NCBI RefSeq assembly: GCF_001039355.2
Contig: NW_019774847.1
Location: 1,101,336-1,132,955 of the forward strand
From: Lingula anatina
Taxonomy: Eukaryota; Brachiopoda; Lingulata; Lingulida; Lingulidae
DNA length: 31,620 nt
Reading direction: 5' to 3'
The first letter of the stretch is position 1. Each line of letters opens with the position of its first letter. The translations under genes and the position numbers were made by a program. The notes beneath the pieces are model-generated. The model was not told the DNA's origin and made no database searches. It saw only the letters and a program-made list of their open reading frames with translations. This document shows positions 31,446-31,620 of the stretch, piece after piece.

Positions 31446-31620
31446 TGTTTGTCTGCTACAGGTACACAGATGTACCCCGCACGTTGACGGTTGACGGTAG
31501 AGTGTTTTTCATCAAAAGTTTATCTGCTACCGGTACTCATATGTACCCCGCACGTTGACGGTTGACGGTAGAGTGATTTTAATCAAAAGTTTATCTGCTA
31601 CCGGTACTCATATGTACCCC
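31446..31620. repeat. 71-bp tandem repeat running off the window end
   Basis: TGTACCCCGCACGTTGACGG at 31471 and 31542, with TGTACCCC again at 31613: an exact 71-bp period and about 2.5 copies. It lies upstream of the IDO start codon (about 90 bp away), in the promoter or 5' UTR region. Confidence 0.85.

Noticed and set aside
31286-31558. Plus-strand 90-codon frame near the window end
   Set aside because: Antisense to IDO exon 1 and then the 71-bp tandem repeat.
1-31620. CRISPR array, prokaryotic operon, tRNA or rRNA genes
   Set aside because: The tandem repeats have no regular unique spacers, the genes are spliced, and I recognised no tRNA or rRNA signature.

Overview
The window is intron-rich, AT-rich animal nuclear DNA. 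It has spliced genes with GT-AG introns, AATAAA signals, microsatellites, minisatellites and DNA-transposon debris. The gene set (tandem ependymin-related secreted proteins, a true selenocysteine gene, an indoleamine 2,3-dioxygenase) and the texture of the repeats suggest a marine invertebrate. A mollusc or other lophotrochozoan is my best guess, but this is inference: nothing here is diagnostic and an invertebrate deuterostome is not excluded. Two single N bases (12332 and 15141) and a poly-G start indicate a draft assembly.

Layout. (1) 1-7.7 kb: two tandem, same-strand copies of a six-exon ependymin-related gene (218 aa each), with matching exon lengths, matching core promoters and matching poly(A) regions. 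A TTAA-flanked MITE and AT-rich intergenic DNA separate them. (2) 7.7-9.3 kb: no gene seen. (3) 9.3-14.1 kb, minus strand: an 11-exon gene for a leucine-rich-repeat protein with lysine-rich segments. It is head to head with (4) 14.3-18.2 kb, plus strand: SELENOT. That gene has an in-frame UGA inside a CxxU motif and a form-2 SECIS element lying beyond an intron in the 3' UTR. (5) 18.2-20.3 kb: 3' UTR/intergenic DNA with G-rich runs and a minisatellite. (6) 20.3-31.36 kb, minus strand: a 14-exon indoleamine 2,3-dioxygenase gene, complete from ATG to stop. It includes a 15-nt microexon, a single-base frameshift in a homopolymer, and introns packed with transposons and tandem repeats.

The most unusual pattern is not a gene. 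In three neighbouring genes short tandem duplications have copied splice junctions. Examples are a 112-bp copy of the SELENOT Sec-exon acceptor, 44-bp, 50-bp and 66-bp arrays at three LRR-gene junctions, and a duplicated IDO donor 83 bp apart. The extra copies lie on the intron side. In the cases I read through (SELENOT and the 44-bp and 50-bp arrays), only the exon-proximal copy keeps the reading frame. In SELENOT the decoy acceptor would also turn the split Cys codon of CxxU into a second UGA.

The genes do not form one pathway. The ependymin pair is a local expansion of a secreted protein. SELENOT and the LRR gene probably share a bidirectional promoter. IDO is an independent tryptophan-catabolism gene.
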